DNA from: Bremerella sp. JC817
GTDB lineage: Bacteria; Planctomycetota; Planctomycetia; Pirellulales; Pirellulaceae
Assembly: GCF_040718835.1 (NCBI RefSeq)
Contig: NZ_JBFEFG010000281.1
Span: 248,001 to 312,000 of the forward strand
Length of the DNA stretch: 64,000 bases
Direction of reading: 5' to 3'
Shown here: positions 1 through 10,203 of the stretch, piece after piece
Layout: every line of letters starts with the position of its first letter
Numbering within the stretch: position 1 is the stretch's first letter
Program-made: the position numbers and the translations under genes
Notes under the pieces: generated by a model
Databases searched by the model: none
What the model was told of the DNA's origin: nothing
Seen by the model: only the letters and a program-made list of their open reading frames with translations

Positions 1-3000
1 CGCCCGTCAGGTCGGTCAACTTCAGCTTGATCGTTCCCTGGCTACCCGGCAGGTATTCGGTCGCGTCGGTTTCGACTTGCAAGTCGAGGACGCGCGATTC
101 TGGCGGCACCACGATATCTTTCGCTTCGTTGTGCACTTTGGCGTCGGCAATCGTCAACGCTTCGACAAAGAAGTTCGGCATGTCCTTCTTCAGGACTGCG
201 ATCTCGTGAACGGTGCTCTTACCGGTCAGGCGAACAATCTTCGGTGGCAGATACACACTGTTGGAAGGTCGCACGAAGAGCAGCACCGTGCTTCCGACGC
301 GGTTGGTGTTGATCTGAAGCTTGACGGTATCGCCAGCTTCGTATTGCTTCTTGTCGGGAATCAGTTCCAGGTCGTTGAAGCGATACTCCGAGCCGTCGAA
401 GCCTTGGCCCCGAACGGTGAAGATGTAGCCACCTTCTTCGGTGTGACCGGCGTCGTCGGTGACGGTGAGGCTCAAACGATACTGACCGGCAGCCGACGCT
501 TTCATCGACTGCGTTTTCGAGCCTTCGCCATTAAGCTCGACGTCCCAGGCCTGAACTTCCGTTTCAATGGGCTGCTTCTTATCGTCGTACGTGATCTTCA
601 GCAGCTTCAGCTTGCCTTTGCCAGCGACATCGCGGGAATCGAGCGTTTGAGCCAGGAACTGTGCTTCAATCGTGTCGCCCACATCATAGTAGCCACGATC
701 GACCCAGGTATAAACCTTGAATGGCTGACGAGCGACCAGCACCTTGCCGGTACCGACAATCGTGCGACGCGACTCGTCACGCACTTCCGCGGTGATGGTG
801 TACTGATGGTCTTCGTTGCCATGCATTGCCTTGGCGATCGCCGTGTCGATTTCGACATCGACGGTGCCATCTTCGCCGATCTTCACTTCCTGTTCAGCGA
901 CCAGTTCCGGTGGATTGTGAGACCAACCGATCCATGGCGGAATCGGACGAACACAGCCGACCCAGCGATTGAAGCCAGGGTACCAGGAATAGTCGTAAGC
1001 AAACCACCAATAACCCTTGCCGTAGCACCAATCCCATGGTGCGGAAGGATACCAGCGTTCGTTGTAAGGCGAACGTTCGACTTTGTACTTCACCGTGGCA
1101 TTGGTCACTGGCGAACCGAAGTAATACTTGGCGTTGATCTTAGCCGTGATTTTCTCGCCTAGCTCAACCGACTTGGAAGGAGCGTCGACGGTGACTTCAA
1201 ACTCAGGCTTCTTGTACTCTTCGATACGGAACTGAACGTTGCCCCGATCGGTGTACAAGTTGTATTGCCCCAGCTTCACATCGGAAGGGATATCCCAGGT
1301 TCCTTCCACGCCACCGTAAGCATCGGCGGTCAGGGTCTTATGGAAGATCTTGTTTCCCTGCGGATCGTGCAAACGGACCGAAATCTGCTGGCCAGCGAAC
1401 TGGCTGTTATCGGGCATGTCGTACTGCGATCGGCGTGTCCAGAATTTGAACTTCATCGATTGATCCGGACGATAGACCGGTCGATCGGTGATGCCGTAAG
1501 CACGAATCTGGGTGTAGTCGCTGTTATAAGATTGACCATACCAGACATGCTGGAAGCCCATGAACGCGAAGCGTCCCTGGTCAGTGCGAGCCATGGTCAG
1601 CCATTGATAACGCTCGGCCATCTGGTCCGATCCCAAAGTCACCTGGCCATCGGCATCAGTGAACTCGGCGAAGTTCTTCACGTCGACGTGGAACTCGTTC
1701 CGGTTGCGGACGTTTTCCATCTTGTAGCCAAAGAACTCGACGTTGGCCTTGGCGATTGGCTGACCGCTGACGGCATCGGCGACGAAGTAGTACTTCTTCT
1801 GATCGAGCTGCTTGCTGACAATGACCGTATCGACCACCCAAACCACGATTTTGCAAACGTTGCCATCCGCCATCTTGGCCGTCACCATGTAGGCACCGGC
1901 GTTGTTCAGCGGAGCATGCACGTCGACGCGACGATCGAGATGGTCCGGGCGAGGCTCGAGTTCCATCGACCACTTGGCGACCTGTTCTTTCAGATAGCCT
2001 TCGCCACCTTGAAAGAGAATCCGTTCGCCAACCTGCTGGAACTGCAGCTTCTGATATTCAACCTGCTTAGGATTGGACTTCAGATACGCCTTGACGTCCG
2101 CCAAAAGCTTTTCGACGTCGATCTTGTGGGCAGTGAAGCTGACTCCCTTGCCGTTGCGGAACAAGTACTGCAGCGTCGCTCCTTGCCCAGCGGCATTGAC
2201 CTGGCCCCCTTGGAATTGACCCAGGTTGCCCACAATCTGCTGCAGTCGATCATCGCGATACTTGTTCGAACCAGGCCCGACATCGGCGATTGCCTGCTTC
2301 CAGACTTCGGCGGCCCGCGGGTATTGGCGACGGTTCTCGAAGATCGAAGCCAACTGGTCGTAGGCCTGCGAACGTTGTGCGCTCTTGTCGCTGATCAGTT
2401 TCTGCCAGACCTTGATGTGGTTAAATTCGTCTGGCAGATCGAAGCGTTTGATGCCAGTCGCCAGCCGCGCGATCGTTTCGTTTTCCTTCAGGGTGCCAAG
2501 CGAAAGGAGGTGCGTCGTTTCGTCGTCGGCATCGGGACTGGCCGGTGCGAAGAACCATTGGAACTGACGAAGGGTTTGCACCCCAAACTGCGAGTTCAGA
2601 AAGTTCGCCCAGCTCAGTTGCACATCGCCAACCTTCTTGGCGTTGTACTCGCCGACCTGTTCCATGGCCCAGCGCATCCGCTCGCCATCGTTCTTGGCGG
2701 CGTCCCAGCTTTTGGGGACGTAGTAATAGATCGGGTTCCCCTCCGCATCAACCGGAGCCCCCTGATTCGAGCCACCGTAGTTGTAGCTTTCTTCGTAGCC
2801 GGGCAGCACGCTGATATCGGTCAGATATTGCAGTTGCCAAGCAGCGCGGCCGTAACCACCGCTCAAGAAGAACTGGGCCACTTCCTGATACAGATCGCCC
2901 ATGTCAGGATCGGCGTTCTGCGTCTTGGCCATGTTCATCGCTTCGACATAAAGCTGAAGCGATCGGGTACGGTCGCGGTCAATGCTATTCACCCGCTTGC

Positions 3001-3421
3001 CGCCGCCCCGGACCGGACCGCGTTCAAACTTATTGTCGTTTATCACGCCCCAGTGATTCAGCCGTGCGTATTGTTGAGCACATGCCTGCAACACGCGCCA
3101 CTGCCCTTTTTGAGCAGTCGCGGTCATTTCCAGAAAGTCGTCCACCTCGGCATAGCGCCCTAAACGCTGCAAGGCGTTGATCGGCAGATTGATCGTGCGA
3201 GCGAGCTGCTTGGGATCTTGTTTCGGATCGGCAAACAGCTTCTCGGCGGCTTCGTAGGCTTCTTTGAAATTGCCTTGCTTGAAGAGCTCTTCCATTTGCG
3301 TCACGGTCGGGGCATTTCCTTCTGCTGCATGATTCAGCGGGCCAATCCATACCGACATAAGCGCGGCACAGCATAGCAGCAGTGCCAAAGGAATCATGCG
3401 GACGAGGGGGTAATTTGTCAT
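1..3421 (-). CDS. Alpha-2-macroglobulin-like secreted protein (C-terminus beyond window)
   Basis: The frame is open from an ATG at 3421 down to base 1, giving about 1140 residues without a stop, so the C-terminus lies outside. AAGGA about eight bases upstream supports the start. A hydrophobic signal segment covers about residues 9-22, followed by a helical N-terminal part. A macroglobulin-type (MG2-like) region begins near 530, a TDRPVYRP motif typical of MG domains lies near 645, and a bait-region-like stretch starts near 1010. The thioester and complement-like end is not visible. Bacterial relatives (YfaS type) are periplasmic or envelope protease traps. A Trp/Tyr-rich insert at about 781-834 is unusual. 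Family call is firm; the function in this organism is inferred. Confidence 0.88.
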   Translation of the reverse strand, partial: MTNYPLVRMIPLALLLCCAALMSVWIGPLNHAAEGNAPTVTQMEELFKQGNFKEAYEAAEKLFADPKQDPKQLARTINLPINALQRLGRYAEVDDFLEMTATAQKGQWRVLQACAQQYARLNHWGVINDNKFERGPVRGGGKRVNSIDRDRTRSLQLYVEAMNMAKTQNADPDMGDLYQEVAQFFLSGGYGRAAWQLQYLTDISVLPGYEESYNYGGSNQGAPVDAEGNPIYYYVPKSWDAAKNDGERMRWAMEQVGEYNAKKVGDVQLSWANFLNSQFGVQTLRQFQWFFAPASPDADDETTHLLSLGTLKENETIARLATGIKRFDLPDEFNHIKVWQKLISDKSAQRSQAYDQLASIFENRRQYPRAAEVWKQAIADVGPGSNKYRDDRLQQIVGNLGQFQGGQVNAAGQGATLQYLFRNGKGVSFTAHKIDVEKLLADVKAYLKSNPKQVEYQKLQFQQVGERILFQGGEGYLKEQVAKWSMELEPRPDHLDRRVDVHAPLNNAGAYMVTAKMADGNVCKIVVWVVDTVIVSKQLDQKKYYFVADAVSGQPIAKANVEFFGYKMENVRNRNEFHVDVKNFAEFTDADGQVTLGSDQMAERYQWLTMARTDQGRFAFMGFQHVWYGQSYNSDYTQIRAYGITDRPVYRPDQSMKFKFWTRRSQYDMPDNSQFAGQQISVRLHDPQGNKIFHKTLTADAYGGVEGTWDIPSDVKLGQYNLYTDRGNVQFRIEEYKKPEFEVTVDAPSKSVELGEKITAKINAKYYFGSPVTNATVKYKVERSPYNERWYPSAPWDWCYGKGYWWFAYDYSWYPGFNRWVGCVRPIPPWIGWSHNPPELVAEQEVKIGEDGTVDVEIDTAIAKAMHGNEDHQYTITAEVRDESRRTIVGTGKVLVARQPFKVYTWVDRGYYDVGDTIEAQFLAQTLDSRDVAGKGKLKLLKITYDDKKQPIETEVQAWDVELNGEGSKTQSMKASAAGQYRLSLTVTDDAGHTEEGGYIFTVRGQGFDGSEYRFNDLELIPDKKQYEAGDTVKLQINTNRVGSTVLLFVRPSNSVYLPPKIVRLTGKSTVHEIAVLKKDMPNFFVEALTIADAKVHNEAKDIVVPPESRVLDLQVETDATEYLPGSQGTIKLKLTDLTG

Positions 3422-3869
3422 GGGGCGTCCTTGATGCGATCTATTTCTGATTCGACGGGGTTCATAGTACCGCCGGCCTGTCGAAGTCTAGACGAACCTA
3501 ACCTGAGTTCCGATTTCCATAAATGGCTGATTCACGAAGAGTTTTGCGTCTGACATTTTTCGCAATTTTTACGGATAAATCCCTTTCACAAAAGAAGTTT
3601 GGAGGAATCTCCCACTTCCCGGGACTATCTCGGTAAGATGACCGCGAATAGGACTAGGAGGCATCCGCCGCCAACTTGTAAGATGGCCTGGATCATACCC
3701 ACCAGGCGATGCCCTACCCCCCCATCATTGCCGATATAACCGATTGTCGAAACAAAATCGGTCGCTTCCTCGTCGTATAAGCAGAGGCGAATGGCAATCC
3801 CAGTCCGGCAGCCGTCGTAAATGGCGACTAGCCTTGAGATAAACCTTACCTAGTGCGAGTGTTCGAGGA
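3422..3869. other. Intergenic region between divergent genes
   Basis: A 448-base gap separating the macroglobulin gene from the J-like gene. It must hold promoters for both, but I could not pick a convincing -35/-10 pair. AT-rich runs lie at about 3545-3600. No RNA gene or credible short coding frame was seen. Confidence 0.5.
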
Positions 3870-6344
3870 ATGACTCAAACCACTAACCCATACCAAACCT
3901 GGTTGGGTCTGAATGTAGCAGGACGACCTGATTGTTACACCCTTTTGGGGCTTCCGATGTACGAAGCCGACCAGGGGAAGATCATGGTTGCCGCTCAGAA
4001 TGCGATGGCGCGCGCCTCCATTCCGATGGCGCCTGCCGACGAGCCACTTCGTCAGATGCTGGTTTCTGAGATCCAACTCGCCCAGAATTGCCTGCTCGAT
4101 CCGACCCAGAAGCAGTCGTACGATCAGCAGTTGCACGCTTACTTTAGCAGCCAAAACACGCCTGCGGCCCCTGTCGCGACGCCGGTTCAAGCAAGTGCTC
4201 CTGTGCAAGCCGCGCCGGCTGCAGTCGCAGCACCCGCCTCGATGCCGATGGGATCGAAGCCATCTGATTCTTCCGGCGACATCAATTTGAAGTCGAAAAA
4301 GTCGTCGGCCGCTTCGAGCGCGAAGAACCGGGCTCGCAAATCGTCGTTCGCCCTTTATGCCGGTGGCGGCTCGATCTTGCTGTTGGCTGCCATTGCTGGG
4401 GGTGCCTATTACGCACTGAAAGAACCAACGCCGGAACCAGTCGCACAGCTCGACCCTGCTCCGGTCACCCCGGTGGAACAAGAGCCGGAACCGTCCGACG
4501 AAGAAACGGTAGATCCACGCGGCACCCGCAAACCGCCACGCCCTCCGAAGGGTGATCGCCCGACTTCGCAGGACCTGGCGAACTCGATCCCAGGCCTCGG
4601 CAACCCGGAAGAAACCATGGCGGGCATGCCGGAGATGAGTGCCAAGCCACCGGAACCAAAGGTGACTCCGCAAGACGAAGCCGCCCTGAAAACGGCCCTG
4701 ATGAACGCTTGGACCGGCATCGCGTCGCGCGACTTCGCGAAGGCATCGATCGCCCTCGACGAAGTTCGTAAGACTCCGAAAACTCCGGCGGGAACCGCCG
4801 ATTTCGAACGCGTCGATCAGTTCGTCCAAGACCTGATGGCTTACACGCGTGCCCTTAACGAAGGGACCTCCGGACTTCGCGAAAACGAAGAGCTGACGGT
4901 CGGCAGCACCAGCTTTACCGTGACCACGCTCGACGGTAATCGCGTCGTGATCCGCTACGCCGGTCATAACCGCGGCTACGATCGTAACGAACTGCCGGAA
5001 GGCTTTTTGCGGGCAATCGCTAAAAGCCGCTTGAAGGGTGACGACGCCCAGAAGAAGCGGATCGAAGCTTCGCACCTGCTTCTCTCGCCGAAGGCTGACA
5101 TCGAATATGTCCGCAACTTGTGGATGCAATCGGGTGCCGACGGCGGTGCCTTAACTGCCTTGGAAGCCGAGAAGAAGAAATACATGCCCGGCGAAATGGT
5201 GGCTACGGCTCCGAAGCCAGATATGTCGACCGAAATGACGTCGACGCCCAATGATGAACCGACAATGCCGGCAGCCGCAGACCCACCGATGGAAATGGCG
5301 GGTGGCGACATCGCTTCCGCCGAAATGCTGACCAACCTGATGAATGAGGCCCGAACGCAGCTTGTCGAACGCAATCCTGCCGCGGCCGCGCAAGCGATCG
5401 CCCAGGCCGAGCCTCTGGCAACAATCCCGGCCCACCAAAAGAAGGTGGCTCAGCTGAAGCAACTAGTCGACCTCAATCAGAAGTTCTGGCAGGCCGTTTC
5501 CGGTCGTCTGGCGAAGTTGCCTCCGGACGAAGATCTCGACGTGAATGGAAAGATCGTTCGCGTGGTCGAATCGGACGCCAACCGCCTGGTGATTCGCGTC
5601 GATGGCGAGAACAAACGCTATACGCTCAGTGACTTGCCAGCCGGTCTGGCTAAATTTCTGGCGGAGACCGAACTGCCAACCTCCGCCGATTCCAAGAAGA
5701 TTGTCGGTGCCTTCCTCCTGGTGACTCCGGAAGGTGGCGCCGAGAAGGCCCGCGAAACCTGGGCCACCGCATTTCTGTCAGACGAAGAGATGGATGCCCT
5801 GATCGGGGCAATGGGAACGCCGTTGAACCTGGCGAATGATCTGATTAAACAGGTCCCGGTTCCTCCGGAATCGGAAATCGCGGCGCCGGCAGCCAAGTTC
5901 CTCGAGAAATGGAGCGCCCAGATCCAGTCGGCGATGCGACTCGACGACCATGCCAAGGTCGGCCGCGACATGGCAGCAGATGCCAAGAGCCTGCCCAACG
6001 GCTCACCGGGGCAGTTCGCTGGCTTCCGCTATGCCTTGGCAGAAACAGCCCGAGGGGGTGACTTCGAAGCTTGCAATGAAATCATCACCGATTGGTCGGT
6101 TCGATTTGCCATCGAACCGGGCGAATGGCACCTCAAAGCGATGCAGCTAGCAGCAACTTCGAGCACGTCGTCGAAGGTGCATGCAGCTATCGCCCAGCAC
6201 GCCATCGATCAGGTGCCGCAGTTCAAAGCTGCCGGCCAAGGTCAGGTCGCCTCTCAAATGGTGAAACTTGCCGAAGAATCGGCCTCGAAGTCGCGCGACA
6301 AAGCGATTGTCGACGCCGTTAAGCAGCTTGGCGCATCCCAGTAA
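3870..6344 (+). CDS. Membrane-anchored J-domain-like protein with duplicated C-terminal module
   Basis: 824 residues. The N-terminus (about 1-85) has the planctomycete pattern NPYQTWLGL...YTLLGL...DPTQKQSYD, resembling a J-domain helix arrangement but without the HPD tripeptide that stimulates DnaK. A Pro/Ala-rich linker follows, then one transmembrane helix at about 157-182 and an acidic Pro/Glu linker. The rest is soluble. It contains two related modules (about 270-430 and 482-645), each with a helical part, a beta-rich part with VVIRY or LVIRV, and a 'LLL(S/V)TP' segment. GAGGA lies directly against the ATG, an unusually short spacing. It may tether or scaffold proteins at the membrane. 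No catalytic motif was seen. Confidence 0.85.
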   Translation: MTQTTNPYQTWLGLNVAGRPDCYTLLGLPMYEADQGKIMVAAQNAMARASIPMAPADEPLRQMLVSEIQLAQNCLLDPTQKQSYDQQLHAYFSSQNTPAAPVATPVQASAPVQAAPAAVAAPASMPMGSKPSDSSGDINLKSKKSSAASSAKNRARKSSFALYAGGGSILLLAAIAGGAYYALKEPTPEPVAQLDPAPVTPVEQEPEPSDEETVDPRGTRKPPRPPKGDRPTSQDLANSIPGLGNPEETMAGMPEMSAKPPEPKVTPQDEAALKTALMNAWTGIASRDFAKASIALDEVRKTPKTPAGTADFERVDQFVQDLMAYTRALNEGTSGLRENEELTVGSTSFTVTTLDGNRVVIRYAGHNRGYDRNELPEGFLRAIAKSRLKGDDAQKKRIEASHLLLSPKADIEYVRNLWMQSGADGGALTALEAEKKKYMPGEMVATAPKPDMSTEMTSTPNDEPTMPAAADPPMEMAGGDIASAEMLTNLMNEARTQLVERNPAAAAQAIAQAEPLATIPAHQKKVAQLKQLVDLNQKFWQAVSGRLAKLPPDEDLDVNGKIVRVVESDANRLVIRVDGENKRYTLSDLPAGLAKFLAETELPTSADSKKIVGAFLLVTPEGGAEKARETWATAFLSDEEMDALIGAMGTPLNLANDLIKQVPVPPESEIAAPAAKFLEKWSAQIQSAMRLDDHAKVGRDMAADAKSLPNGSPGQFAGFRYALAETARGGDFEACNEIITDWSVRFAIEPGEWHLKAMQLAATSSTSSKVHAAIAQHAIDQVPQFKAAGQGQVASQMVKLAEESASKSRDKAIVDAVKQLGASQ

Positions 6345-6574
6345 CGGGGAGTGCGCAACTTTGACGATTTTCTAGAGTTTTCTGCTCTGGCAATTTGAAG
6401 CACCGGATCGCGGGATTCCGATTATTCCAATGAATAGTGTGATCGTTTGTCGGCTAACTCTTGTCACAAACGACCGCCGATGAATCCCACCAGAGGATGA
6501 GTTACCCGCCATCCTTCATTGTCTTGGCCACGGATCGGCAGAGACAGACTCGAGAGACGGGAAGGACGCCCCGA

Positions 6575-8548
6575 ATGCCAGCTGCCAGAAAACTGACCTC
6601 CCAATTGGCGGTCGTGACCATCGGTCTCACGGTGATTGCTGCGCTATGGTTCTGGGGTATCGCTCCGACGCCAGTCGCGGCGATCCCGCATGTGATCTCG
6701 CAGCCACATCCTTACGATCCCGACTGGCCCGAGATCTATCTGATCTTGTCGCAGAAATGTTCTGGCTGTCACCGTCCTGATTCCAAACGCGTCGATCTTT
6801 CTTCCTACGAAGCCTTGCTAGCAGGCAAGGCGGGCAAAGATCCGCTGATCGTACCTGGCGATCCCGATAAGTCGGCGTTGTTTCTGTACGTCGAATGGGA
6901 CGAGCACGCCAAGCCATTGTCCGGCGTTTCGCGCACGCCCGAGATGCCACCGAACAAGCTGGAATGGCTTTCGCCTGGTCAGCTCGAAACGATGAAGCGT
7001 TGGATTACCAATGGCGCCCTCGAATACTGCCTGCCCGAGAACTGCAACATCGCACCGCTGACCGAGATGGAATTTCCATCGGCCAAGCAGTGCCAGGCCT
7101 GCCATCCGAAGCAGTACGACGAATGGTCGCGTTCGATGCATGCCTATGCCCAGCACAGCCCGGTGTTCGAGGCCTTCAACCTGACGTTGATGGAACGGAC
7201 CAACGGCACCCAGGGAACCTTCTGCACCCGTTGCCATACACCGGTCGGCACCGCCCTGGGCGAGAACGGCAACCGCCGTAACATTCATCGCTCGCGTATC
7301 TCGATGGAAGGGGTGACCTGTGTCACCTGCCACCGCCGTAACGCCAAACATTACAAGTCGAGCGGTCGCGTCGGGATCGAGCCTGGCAAGATGCTCGATA
7401 CTTGCATGTACGGTCCATTCGACGACGCTTCGGCCAGCCAGGCGATGGGGGCTCACCCTTCGGCCGGCCAAGAGTATTTGAAGTCGTCGCAGTTCTGTGG
7501 TGAGTGCCACGACGTGACCAATCCGCAAGGCGTGCGTCTAGAAGAAGCTTTCAGCGAATGGCAGAACAGCCCCGCCGCCAAGCAAGGCATCACCTGTCAG
7601 CAGTGCCATATGGGACCAGTGCAAGGCGTCCCCTTCAAAGATTGCGAACGTCCGCTAGGGCGAGCCGCCGTCGTGCCCGGCGTGCCGGAAGATCAGCTCC
7701 CACTCCGTCGGTTGAGTGATCATACCTTCGCCGGACCCGACTACTCGCTGCTGCCCGATACCGAGTTTCCTCAACGGTTAGACTGGATGTACGAAGTCGA
7801 CTACCGCGACTTCGATTCACTCACGCCCTACCAGAAAGAAACGCTAACCGAACTGCGAAAGCAGAATCGTTATCACCTGCGACTGGCGGCTGAGAAGCGG
7901 TACGAAGTCCTCTCGCAAGCAGCAGACCTGCATGTTCAAGCACCCGAGGTAGCTCGACCAGGTCAGAAGGTCCAAGTCAATGTCGAAGTCGAAAGCTTAA
8001 TGTCGGGGCATAGCTTCCCAACCGGCTTCACCGCCGAACGGCAGGCCTGGGTCTCGACGATTGTTCGCGATCAGCAAGGCCGTGTTGTCTTCAAGTCTGG
8101 TGACTTGGACGAGAATGGCGACCTCCGCGACGACCACAGCCATGCCGTCCTCGCCGGTCAGGTACCTTACGATCAGTACCTGCTCAACTTCCAGAACAAG
8201 TTCGTCGCTTTGACCTCCGAAGGAACCGACCGTACCGTCATCTTGTCGGTCAACCGGAACCTGTCGCCGCTCAGCTTCGTGCGACCTGCGACAGGCGTTT
8301 CGGCCTCGTTCGGTCGGCCCGAAACCTTCCGAATCGCCAAGGGAAGTCTCGCGCCTCTCTCGAAACAACGTCAGAGCTATCCAGTTCGCTTGCCGAACGA
8401 GCCTGGCACCTACCACGTGACGGTTCGTTTGAACTTCCGTCATCTTCCCCCAACGCTGTTGGATCGAATCGGTACGCCACACCTGAAGCATCTGCTTGAG
8501 GTCGTCGTGCTACGAGAATGGTGCGGCACCATTGAGGTCGCTCCATGA
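6575..8548 (+). CDS. Hexaheme cytochrome c with planctomycete N-terminal heme domain
   Basis: 657 residues from the ATG at 6575, preceded by GGAAGGA. Earlier in-frame TTG 6461 and ATG 6497 are weaker. A hydrophobic signal segment or anchor covers about 8-28. Six CXXCH heme sites start at residues 62 (CSGCH), 173 (CQACH), 217 (CTRCH), 249 (CVTCH), 308 (CGECH) and 341 (CQQCH). The first lies in a PSCyt1-like segment with VDLSSYEALL; the other five resemble cytochrome c554/NrfA-type clusters. The C-terminal third is heme-free and Ig-like (about 460-650). The stop overlaps the next gene's ATG by four bases (ATGA), so the two are probably translationally coupled. Periplasmic or membrane-linked electron transfer is likely; the donor and acceptor are unknown. 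Confidence 0.85.
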   Translation: MPAARKLTSQLAVVTIGLTVIAALWFWGIAPTPVAAIPHVISQPHPYDPDWPEIYLILSQKCSGCHRPDSKRVDLSSYEALLAGKAGKDPLIVPGDPDKSALFLYVEWDEHAKPLSGVSRTPEMPPNKLEWLSPGQLETMKRWITNGALEYCLPENCNIAPLTEMEFPSAKQCQACHPKQYDEWSRSMHAYAQHSPVFEAFNLTLMERTNGTQGTFCTRCHTPVGTALGENGNRRNIHRSRISMEGVTCVTCHRRNAKHYKSSGRVGIEPGKMLDTCMYGPFDDASASQAMGAHPSAGQEYLKSSQFCGECHDVTNPQGVRLEEAFSEWQNSPAAKQGITCQQCHMGPVQGVPFKDCERPLGRAAVVPGVPEDQLPLRRLSDHTFAGPDYSLLPDTEFPQRLDWMYEVDYRDFDSLTPYQKETLTELRKQNRYHLRLAAEKRYEVLSQAADLHVQAPEVARPGQKVQVNVEVESLMSGHSFPTGFTAERQAWVSTIVRDQQGRVVFKSGDLDENGDLRDDHSHAVLAGQVPYDQYLLNFQNKFVALTSEGTDRTVILSVNRNLSPLSFVRPATGVSASFGRPETFRIAKGSLAPLSKQRQSYPVRLPNEPGTYHVTVRLNFRHLPPTLLDRIGTPHLKHLLEVVVLREWCGTIEVAP

Positions 8549-10203
8549 CGCAGACCTTAATGACGAAACTCCGACGAGCCATGGCTTCGGCATGGTGTGC
8601 GTTGGTGTTTGCCTGCGTCTCGCCGTTGTCGGCCGACGAAGGCATCTTCGCCCCACCACCACTGCCAGGGCAGACCGATCCTCCACCGCAGTTGCCCGTC
8701 GACAAGCATCAGCTGGTCAAGTTTGGTCGCCCGAACCCTACCGGTGTTTTGCCGCCACCGCTCGAGACGCTACAAAAGTCGTTCGACGAACCGGTCCTGC
8801 TTCCGCCAACGAAGTCCGACTTCGGCGATCAAAACCGACCTTGGAAAGATGAGCCACTTCCGCCACTGGATGAAGAACTGTGGCAACATGGCGGTTCGTA
8901 TATCTACACGGCGGAAGGAGATCGTCTGGGCTGGCCGGACGACGATGCCCACGCCCAAGATTCGCTGCTGCGACTTCCAGAAGATTACGTCGATCCAGAA
9001 CCGCTGACCCTCTTCGCCCAGTTCGAAGGGGAAGAGCCGATCAAGAATTCGATCTTCCATTGGTTCGGACCAGGCGCCTACGACTGGGAGCCCCGCTTTG
9101 TCGGCTACGGAGCCTACCAGGCCAGCGCGATTGCCTACAAGCAAGGTAACACGCGGAGTGACGGACTGGGGCATCAGTTGCTGCTGGAACTTGACCTGCG
9201 TCTTACCGGGACGGAACGTTTCCATGTGCAGTTTCGCCCATTGGGTGAAGGGAACACGGGCGGTTCGTATTACCGCTTCAGTGATCCGGCCGGCTACATC
9301 GACAACAGCACCGGCGTACCTCAACGATTTTGGTTCGAAGGCGAACTGCACAGCATCTTCTCAGGCTTCCTCGATCCGTTCGCCGTTCGCGACGTGCACA
9401 TGGTCGCGGGTAAGTTCCCGTTTCAGTTGCACAACCAACTGCTGATGAATGACGAGATCCTCGGTCTCGCGGTCAACAAGAACACGATCTTCCTGGGCAA
9501 CACCAGCAACATCAACGTGCAAGGGATTTACGCTGCCAGCGACGTCGACAACGTGGCAGATGCCAACAGCGCGATGTACGGCACCAACATCAGTATCGAC
9601 TACAAGCGAGTCTTCTACGAAGCCTCGTACTTGTATGTCAACACGCCCGACGCCCCCGGCCGCGACCAGCACTTCGCCGCGATCAGCCGCACGCAGTTTC
9701 ATGGCAAGTTCAACTATGCCGGCCGCGCACTGTTCAAGTTCGGCGACGAAGCAGGCACCGGCAGTGGCGAATTGTTTGTGCTGGAAACGAACTACACGCA
9801 TCACATGCCGGCCCATCCACTCGGCATCGAGTTCGGCGTTGCCTATTGCAACTTGTTCTATTCCTCGGCAGGATGGAACTCAGCCGCCGGGGGCAACTTC
9901 AATCGCCTTCGCTCGGCATTCGATGTCAATCCGCTGGTAGCCATCTCGTCGGGCACTCAGTTGGGCGAGACCTATGGCGCTTCGCTCGGGATGCAGTTCT
10001 TCCGCCATCATGAAGACGAGTCGATCGCCCCGGAAATCGCCTTCCAAAGCCCTAACGGCGACCTGGTTTATGGCCTGGGCCTGCGATATCAACGCAAGAC
10101 CGGCAAACGTACCTTCTTAGAAGTGCTGGGCCTGTGGAACATTTCCGACAACGAAGCCCTCCGCCGCGACGGTGTCTTCGTCTCGGAAACGATCCTCTTC
10201 TAA
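8545..10203 (+). CDS. Predicted outer-membrane beta-barrel protein coupled to cytochrome
   Basis: 552 residues. A signal peptide ends near ADEG (about residue 31). A Pro-rich stretch (about 35-110) follows, then many alternating hydrophobic/aromatic strands, such as FHVQFRPL and RVFYEASYLYV, up to a C-terminus ending in VSETILF. A final Phe is common in outer-membrane barrels. No heme motif is present. The start overlaps the stop of the hexaheme cytochrome gene, so they form one transcription unit. By analogy with porin-cytochrome complexes it could house or contact the cytochrome at the outer membrane, but the sequence is not recognisably MtrB. Barrel prediction is by eye. Confidence 0.75.
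   Translation: MTQTLMTKLRRAMASAWCALVFACVSPLSADEGIFAPPPLPGQTDPPPQLPVDKHQLVKFGRPNPTGVLPPPLETLQKSFDEPVLLPPTKSDFGDQNRPWKDEPLPPLDEELWQHGGSYIYTAEGDRLGWPDDDAHAQDSLLRLPEDYVDPEPLTLFAQFEGEEPIKNSIFHWFGPGAYDWEPRFVGYGAYQASAIAYKQGNTRSDGLGHQLLLELDLRLTGTERFHVQFRPLGEGNTGGSYYRFSDPAGYIDNSTGVPQRFWFEGELHSIFSGFLDPFAVRDVHMVAGKFPFQLHNQLLMNDEILGLAVNKNTIFLGNTSNINVQGIYAASDVDNVADANSAMYGTNISIDYKRVFYEASYLYVNTPDAPGRDQHFAAISRTQFHGKFNYAGRALFKFGDEAGTGSGELFVLETNYTHHMPAHPLGIEFGVAYCNLFYSSAGWNSAAGGNFNRLRSAFDVNPLVAISSGTQLGETYGASLGMQFFRHHEDESIAPEIAFQSPNGDLVYGLGLRYQRKTGKRTFLEVLGLWNISDNEALRRDGVFVSETILF

Noticed and set aside
77..3163. Two long plus-strand open frames (77-1162, 1265-3163)
   Set aside because: They are antisense to the macroglobulin-like gene, whose minus-strand frame runs unbroken with signal peptide and MG motifs. 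The plus-strand peptides show no family features.
3846..5129. 427-residue minus-strand frame
   Set aside because: Arg-rich, motif-free shadow of the J-like gene on the plus strand.
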